From: Thermoactinospora rubra
GTDB taxonomy: Bacteria; Actinomycetota; Actinomycetes; Streptosporangiales; Streptosporangiaceae
Reading direction: 5' to 3'
Assembly: GCF_002093975.1 (NCBI RefSeq)
Contig: NZ_KZ084326.1
Location: 186,001-250,000 of the forward strand
Length of the DNA: 64,000 bases
Both the position numbers and the translations under genes were made by a program. Shown in pieces: positions 59,818 to 64,000 of the stretch (its first letter is position 1; every line of letters begins with the position of its first letter). The notes beneath the pieces are model-generated. The model worked only from the letters and a program-made list of their open reading frames with translations. It had not been told where the DNA came from and ran no database searches.

Positions 59818-60881
59818 AGCTCGAACTGTCCCAAGACGTGCGCACGCTGACCGCGGCCATCGTCGACGTCGAGTCGGTGAGCGGGAACGAGAAGGCGCTG
59901 GCCGACGCCGTGGAGGCGGCGCTGCGGACGCTGCCGCACCTGAGCGTGGCGCGCTCGGGCGAGACGATCGTGGCCCGCACCGAGCTGGGGCGGCCCGACC
60001 GCGTGCTGATCGCCGGGCACCTGGACACCGTGCCCGTCGCGGGCAACCTGCCCAGCCGCGTGGTGGGCGACCTGCTGTACGGCTGCGGCGCCTCGGACAT
60101 GAAGGCGGGCGTCGCCGTGGCGCTCAAGCTCGCCCACGCCCTGAAATATCCGTCCAAGGACGTCACCTACGTCTTCTACGACTGCGAAGAGGTCGAAGCC
60201 GAGCGCAACGGGCTGAACCGCATCGCCAAGGAGCACCCCGACTGGCTCGCCGCCGACTTCGCCGTGCTCATGGAGCCGACCGACGGCGTGATCGAGGGCG
60301 GCTGCCAGGGCACGCTGCGCGCCGAGATCACCGTGCCCGGCAAGCGCGCCCACAGCGCCAGGTCGTGGTTCGGGGTCAACGCCATCCACGGCGCGGCCGA
60401 GGTGCTGAACCGCCTCACCTCCTACGAGCCGCGCCGCCCGGTGGTCGACGGCCTGCAGTACCACGAGGGGCTCAACGCGGTGGGGATCCGCGGCGGGGTG
60501 GCCGGGAACGTGATCCCCGACGAGTGCGTCGTCACCGTGAACTACCGCTTCGCCCCGGATCTGTCGCTGGAGCAGGCCCGCGAGCACGTGCTGGAGGTCT
60601 TCGACGGCTACCGGGTCGCCTTCACCGACGGGGCGCCCGCGGCCCGGCCGGGGCTGACCCATCCGGTGGCGGCGGCGTTCGCGGCGGCCGTCGGCGGCGC
60701 CCCCAGGGCCAAGCTGGGCTGGACGGACGTGGCGCGCTTCGCCGAGCTGGGCGTGCCGGCGGTCAACTACGGCCCCGGCGACCCGAACCTGGCCCACCAG
60801 CGGGAGGAGCACGTCTCGCTCCAGCAGGTCGTGGCCGCCGAGCGGGCGATGGTCGCCTGGCTGACGGGCCCCGCAAAGTGA
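59814..60881 (+). CDS. dapE: Succinyl-diaminopimelate desuccinylase DapE
   Basis: A 355-residue M20 zinc amidohydrolase that removes succinate from succinyl-LL-DAP. Metal motifs: LIAGHLDTVPV (His, Asp), GCGASDMKAGVAVALKL (bridging Asp), YDCEEVEAERNGL (catalytic Glu pair), LMEPTDG, and the terminal His in NLAHQREEHV. A dimerisation domain lies at about 175-285 (KRAHSARSWFGVNAIHGAAE). GTG start overlaps the dapD stop. A strong hairpin terminator follows directly. Confidence 0.92.
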   Translation: MKLELSQDVRTLTAAIVDVESVSGNEKALADAVEAALRTLPHLSVARSGETIVARTELGRPDRVLIAGHLDTVPVAGNLPSRVVGDLLYGCGASDMKAGVAVALKLAHALKYPSKDVTYVFYDCEEVEAERNGLNRIAKEHPDWLAADFAVLMEPTDGVIEGGCQGTLRAEITVPGKRAHSARSWFGVNAIHGAAEVLNRLTSYEPRRPVVDGLQYHEGLNAVGIRGGVAGNVIPDECVVTVNYRFAPDLSLEQAREHVLEVFDGYRVAFTDGAPAARPGLTHPVAAAFAAAVGGAPRAKLGWTDVARFAELGVPAVNYGPGDPNLAHQREEHVSLQQVVAAERAMVAWLTGPAK

Positions 60882-60925
60882 AAGTGGCTCTCCTCGCCGG
60901 CCATTTGGCGGGGAGAGCCACTTTC
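60880..60925 (+). terminator. Hairpin terminator after dapE
   Basis: GAAAGTGGCTCTCCTCGCC pairs with GGCGGGGAGAGCCACTTTC (18 of 19, one G-T) around the loop GGCCATTT, starting at the dapE stop codon. Confidence 0.88.
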
Positions 60926-61052
60926 AGTCCCGAGCAGCACCCTCGGTCCTTAGACGCACGGCTCTCGAAATCCGGTTCCGCGCTTCTTCCAAGATTTTTC
61001 CGGGCCGTGCCCGGCGAGTTTGGACACGGCCTCGCCGGTAAGCGCACCAGTC

Positions 61053-61874
61053 ATGGAGCAGGGCATTAGCGTGGCCGATATGCCAAACAAGCGTCGGGAA
61101 CGCCGTCAGGGACAGGCCGTGGTCCGCGGCAGGCTCGTCCCCTCCTCCACTCACGACCAGCGTCTGCTCGCCCGCCAGGGGCCCGCCGACTGGGTCCACA
61201 TGGACCCGTGGCGCGTGATGCGCATCCAGGCGGAGTTCGTCGAGGGCTTCGGCCAGCTCGCCGAGCTTCCCCCCGCGGTCTCGGTGTTCGGATCCGCCAG
61301 GACCAAGGAGGGCACGCCGGACTACGACATGGCCAGGGACCTGGGCGCGGCGCTGGCCCGAGCCGGTTACGCGGTCATCACCGGCGGCGGCCCCGGCATC
61401 ATGGAGGCGGGCAACCGCGGCGCGTCGGAGGCCGGCGGCATCTCCGTGGGGCTGGGCATCGAGCTGCCCTTCGAGCAGCGCATGAACGACTACGTGGACC
61501 TCGGCATCGAGTTCCGCTACTTCTTCGTCCGCAAGACCATGTTCGTGAAGTACTCCTGCGGCTTCATCGCGCTGCCGGGCGGCTTCGGCACGCTGGACGA
61601 GCTGTTCGAGGCGCTCACGCTGGTCCAGACGCGCAAGGTCACGTCCTTCCCCGTGGTGCTGATGGGCACGGAGTTCTGGGGCGGGATGCTGGAGTGGATC
61701 AAGAGCTCGCTGCTGGACACCGGCAAGATCGCACCGGAGGACATGGACCTCATCCACCTCACCGACGACGTCGAGGAGGCGGTGAGCATCATCGTGGAGG
61801 CCGACCGGGCACGGTCGCGGCAGCTCGCGGAGGAGGCGGAGGCGGCCGCCGCCCAGGACGCCGAGCCGCAATAG
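61053..61874 (+). CDS. LOG-family protein (TIGR00730), longer type
   Basis: A Rossmann-like protein of about 273 residues. The signature pair GGGPGIMEAGNRGA and LPGGFGTLDELFE defines the LOG (cytokinin-activating phosphoribohydrolase/lysine decarboxylase-like) family. It probably cleaves nucleoside monophosphates to base and ribose phosphate. A basic N-terminal extension (RRERRQGQAVVRGRL) precedes the fold. The start is uncertain: ATG 61053, GTG 61071 and ATG 61080 are all possible, with poor ribosome sites. A second LOG gene follows after 11 bases, so the two form an operon. Confidence 0.85.
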   Translation: MEQGISVADMPNKRRERRQGQAVVRGRLVPSSTHDQRLLARQGPADWVHMDPWRVMRIQAEFVEGFGQLAELPPAVSVFGSARTKEGTPDYDMARDLGAALARAGYAVITGGGPGIMEAGNRGASEAGGISVGLGIELPFEQRMNDYVDLGIEFRYFFVRKTMFVKYSCGFIALPGGFGTLDELFEALTLVQTRKVTSFPVVLMGTEFWGGMLEWIKSSLLDTGKIAPEDMDLIHLTDDVEEAVSIIVEADRARSRQLAEEAEAAAAQDAEPQ

Positions 61875-61885
61875 GCTCCTGTTTC

Positions 61886-62470
61886 GTGAATGTCTGTGTC
61901 TATTGCTCCTCCAGCGAGAAGATCGACCGGAAATACGTGAAGCTGGCCGAGGAGGTCGGCGACCGGCTCGCCCGGCGCGGCCACACGCTCGTCAGCGGCG
62001 GCGCCACCGTCTCGTGCATGGGCGCCGTCACGCGGGCGGCGCGGGCCGCGGGCGGGCGGACCATCGGCGTGATCCCGCAGACGCTGGTGGACATCGAGAT
62101 CGCCGACCGCGACTCCGACGAGCTGATCGTCACGGCCGACATGCGGGAGCGCAAGGGGATCATGGACGCGCGCTCCGACGCCTTCCTGGTGCTGCCGGGC
62201 GGCATCGGCACGCTGGAGGAGCTCTTCGAGATCTGGAGCTCCCGCGTGCTCGGCCTCCACGACCGGCCGCTGGTGGTCCTGGACCCGTGGGGCCTGTTCG
62301 ACCCCCTGCGCAAGCTGATCGACGACCTCTACGAGAGCGGGTTCACGCGGGCCAACGTGTTCGACGCGATCTCGTGGACCTCCTCGGTGGACGAGGCGTT
62401 CCACCTGCTGGAGAGCGGCACGGTGCACCTGGAGCCGAGCGCGGGGGAGGTCGGCGAGGCCGGGGGCTGA
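61886..62470 (+). CDS. LOG-family protein (TIGR00730), short type
   Basis: A 194-residue protein beginning NVCVYCSSSEKIDRKYVKLA, with SGGATVSCMGAVTRAA and LPGGIGTLEELFEIW. It is closer to the classic LOG/YvdD size than the upstream paralogue, and the catalytic Arg/Glu region is intact in ADMRERKGIMDARSD and the PGGIGTLEE motif. Expected activity: 5'-monophosphate phosphoribohydrolase. In the upstream gene the GGGPG motif replaces SGGAT, so the two are old paralogues rather than a recent duplication. Confidence 0.87.
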   Translation: MNVCVYCSSSEKIDRKYVKLAEEVGDRLARRGHTLVSGGATVSCMGAVTRAARAAGGRTIGVIPQTLVDIEIADRDSDELIVTADMRERKGIMDARSDAFLVLPGGIGTLEELFEIWSSRVLGLHDRPLVVLDPWGLFDPLRKLIDDLYESGFTRANVFDAISWTSSVDEAFHLLESGTVHLEPSAGEVGEAGG

Positions 62471-62475
62471 GCGCG

Positions 62476-62757
62476 TCAGGCCAGTCCGCGCCGCGCCAGC
62501 GCCGGAGGGCGGCGACCGGCCAGGGAGTCGGTCATGTCCAGCGCCAGCCGTACCTCCTCGGCGTGCTCGGTCACGAACACCGCGGCGCCGTGCCAGCGGT
62601 GCACGGCCGCGGCGGCGAGCGCGGCGTCGAGCTCGGCGGGCAGCACGACCAGCGGGGTCGCGCCGCGGGCGGCCAGCTCGGCCACGTCAGCGGGCGACCG
62701 CGCGGGGGTCCAGGCGGGATCCACGGGTGCGCCGGGGCTGACGACTACGGGCCTCAT
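62476..62757 (-). CDS. Mini-protein resembling the dihydropteroate synthase C-terminus
   Basis: A 93-residue protein. Its last part, AAAVHRWHGAAVFVTEHAEE, VRLALDMTDSLAG and RRPPALARRGLA, looks like the C-terminal helix and tail of actinobacterial dihydropteroate synthases (FolP), which commonly end in PPAVARRGLA. The pterin- and pABA-binding motifs are absent, so it is not an active DHPS. In related genomes folP often lies beside LOG and DivIVA-like genes at this place. It may be a shrunken folP that is still expressed: it has its own -10 box and an apparently leaderless start. Confidence 0.55.
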   Translation of the reverse strand: MRPVVVSPGAPVDPAWTPARSPADVAELAARGATPLVVLPAELDAALAAAAVHRWHGAAVFVTEHAEEVRLALDMTDSLAGRRPPALARRGLA

Positions 62758-62785
62758 GCGTCGATCGTACGAGTACGATTCCAGT
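62758..62785. promoter_or_regulatory. Symmetric divergent leaderless promoter pair
   Basis: The 28-bp gap contains ATCGTAC-GAG-TACGAT. The plus-strand TACGAT (62774-62779) ends six bases before the GTG of the DivIVA-like gene. The minus-strand TACGAT (62769-62764) ends exactly six bases before the ATG of the mini-gene. Neither gene has a ribosome-binding site. Confidence 0.6.
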
Positions 62786-63502
62786 GTGCTGGTCGTACTC
62801 GCCATCGCCGCAGTGGCCGTGCTGGTGTGCGTCGTGCTGGTCTCGCTGGGCAAGGGCGGTGAGCTGACCGAGTTCCCGCCGGACGTGCCGCCGCTCAACC
62901 TGCCCGAGCCGAGCCAGCTGTCGGCGGTGGACTTCATGGCGCTGCAGCTGCCGGTCAACCTCGTCGGCTACCACACGCAGTCGGTGGACGAGACGCTGCG
63001 GCGCGCCGCCAGCGCCATCAGCGCCCGCGACACCAGGATCGCCGTGCTGGAGCAGCGGGTCTCCGAGCTGCTGGCCAGCAGGCTGCAGGCCCGCCAGGAG
63101 GTGCACGCGGCCCCCGGCGCCGGCCTGCGCACGCAACACGAGCCGCGCCCGCCGGAGAGCGCGCTGGTGCTCGCCGAGACCGAGGCGGCGCCCGCGGCCA
63201 CGAGGCTCGACCCGTACGGCGAGGCGATCGTCCGGCCGCGCCTGCCCGCCGACGCCGAGGAGCCCGCCTCCCGGAAGCCTCGGGAGCGGGCGGACGACGA
63301 GGCGCCGAGCGACCACCTGGAGGAGGCGGACGGCAAGGCCGGCGACGGGAACGACGGCAGCACCGACAGCAAGGACTCGGACGGCACAGGCGCGGACGAG
63401 GCCGGCGAGCAGGGCAGGGCGGACGGCAGCGCCGACGGCAGGGACGACGGCAGGGACGACGACAGGGACGACGACAGGGACAAGGTGGACGAGCAGCGGT
63501 GA
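62786..63502 (+). CDS. Membrane-anchored DivIVA-domain-like protein with acidic tail
   Basis: A 238-residue protein. An N-terminal membrane helix (LVVLAIAAVAVLVCVVLVSL) is followed by a DivIVA-like motif (LNLPEPSQLSAVDFMALQLP, VNLVGYHTQSVDETLRRAA) and a short coiled coil (DTRIAVLEQRVSELLASRL). A long disordered tail follows, rich in Asp, Arg and Gly, ending in repeated GRDD/DRDD units. The PVNLVGYHTQSVDETL stretch fits the curved-membrane-binding DivIVA/SepIVA-like family of actinobacteria. It may act at the septum or poles. Its stop overlaps the start of tag. Confidence 0.72.
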   Translation: MLVVLAIAAVAVLVCVVLVSLGKGGELTEFPPDVPPLNLPEPSQLSAVDFMALQLPVNLVGYHTQSVDETLRRAASAISARDTRIAVLEQRVSELLASRLQARQEVHAAPGAGLRTQHEPRPPESALVLAETEAAPAATRLDPYGEAIVRPRLPADAEEPASRKPRERADDEAPSDHLEEADGKAGDGNDGSTDSKDSDGTGADEAGEQGRADGSADGRDDGRDDDRDDDRDKVDEQR

Positions 63503-64000
63503 GCGAGGTCGTCCGCTGCGACTGGGGCGTCATGCCCCCGATCTACGTCGCCTACCACGACGAGGAGTGGGGCCGCCCGGTCCGCGGCGACGACCGCGTC
63601 TTCGAGCGCGTGACCCTGGAGGCCTTCCAGTCGGGCCTGTCCTGGCTGACGATCCTGCGCAAGCGCGAGAACTTCCGACGCGCTTTCGACGGCTTCTCCA
63701 TCCCCAAGGTGGCCGCCTACACCGAGCGCGACGTCGAGCGCCTGCTCGCCGACGAGGGGATCGTGCGCAACCGCGCCAAGATCCTCGCCGCGATCACCAA
63801 CGCCAGGGCCGCCCTCGACCTGCCCGGCGGCCTGTCGGACCTGGTCTGGCGCTACCACGACCCCGACGCGCCGGCGCCCAGGACCATGGCCGACGTCCCG
63901 GCGTCCACGCCCGCCTCCAAGGCGCTGGCCAAGGAGCTGAAGCGGCACGGCTTCGTCTTCGTCGGCCCGACCACCGCCTACGCGCTGATGCAGGCCATCG
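63499..64000 (+). CDS. tag: DNA-3-methyladenine glycosylase I, 3'-truncated by window edge
   Basis: First 167 residues of a Tag-type base-excision enzyme that removes 3-methyladenine from DNA. It begins RCDWGVMPPIYVAYHDEEWG, where Cys and the YHDEEWG motif are characteristic, and continues with LEAFQSGLSWLTILRKRENF and RNRAKILAAITNA. The C-terminal GPTTAYALMQAI segment leads up to the Zn-binding Cys/His end, which lies beyond the window. The GTG overlaps the previous stop (GTGA), so it is coupled to the DivIVA-like gene. Confidence 0.92.
   Translation, partial: MSEVVRCDWGVMPPIYVAYHDEEWGRPVRGDDRVFERVTLEAFQSGLSWLTILRKRENFRRAFDGFSIPKVAAYTERDVERLLADEGIVRNRAKILAAITNARAALDLPGGLSDLVWRYHDPDAPAPRTMADVPASTPASKALAKELKRHGFVFVGPTTAYALMQAI

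Overview
This 64 kb window is high-GC, gene-dense DNA from an actinomycete. It encodes a mycothiol deacetylase (MshB), a mycobacterial-type succinate dehydrogenase, a 7Fe ferredoxin, DivIVA-like and FolP-like proteins, and many GTG-started or apparently leaderless genes. Gene order and protein style suggest a filamentous actinomycete of the Streptosporangiales (Nonomuraea/Streptosporangium-like); this placement is an inference.

Layout. 1-5.3 kb: end of a type IV secretion/conjugation-like operon (VirB4-like ATPase, VirB6-like membrane protein, VirB8-like protein, SLT plus NlpC/P60 wall hydrolase), followed by a Nudix hydrolase. 5.7-7.5 kb: two proline-rich exported proteins. 7.5-18.9 kb: a respiratory block with two dissimilar succinate dehydrogenase operons, an Sdh1-type set on the minus strand and a di-heme-type set on the plus strand beside a divergent LysR gene. 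Between them lies a response regulator/CHASE3 histidine kinase/PP2C signalling cluster. The second sdh operon is interrupted between sdhC and sdhA by a right-end relic of an IS200/IS605-type element with an omega-RNA-like sequence.

18.9-23.3 kb is an accessory island: a DUF234 ATPase flanked by a duplicated sdhB 3' tail, an antitoxin with a frameshifted PIN toxin, and a DUF4143 ATPase preceded by four 23-bp tandem repeats. 23.3-38.7 kb holds transport, regulation and redox genes: MFS exporter, FAD oxidase, APH-like kinase, an asymmetric heterodimeric ABC exporter, half an arginase gene, TetR with a divergent primary-like sigma factor, an S9 peptidase divergent from mshB, a flavin reductase and several secreted or membrane proteins. 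38.8-46.5 kb: penicillin acylase, a large orphan membrane protein, an alpha/beta hydrolase with TetR, and an HxlR/PNPOx pair, each with visible palindromic operators.

46.5-53.6 kb is the most interesting segment: a minus-strand operon in which two paralogous proteins of unknown function flank a helicase with a RelE-like N-terminus, followed by a divergent cysteinyl-tRNA synthetase. 53.7-64 kb: methyltransferase, lipoprotein, ferredoxin, the succinylase branch of diaminopimelate synthesis (dapC, dapD, dapE), two LOG-family proteins, a mini-gene resembling the tail of dihydropteroate synthase, a DivIVA-like protein and the start of tag. No tRNA, rRNA or CRISPR array was recognised.
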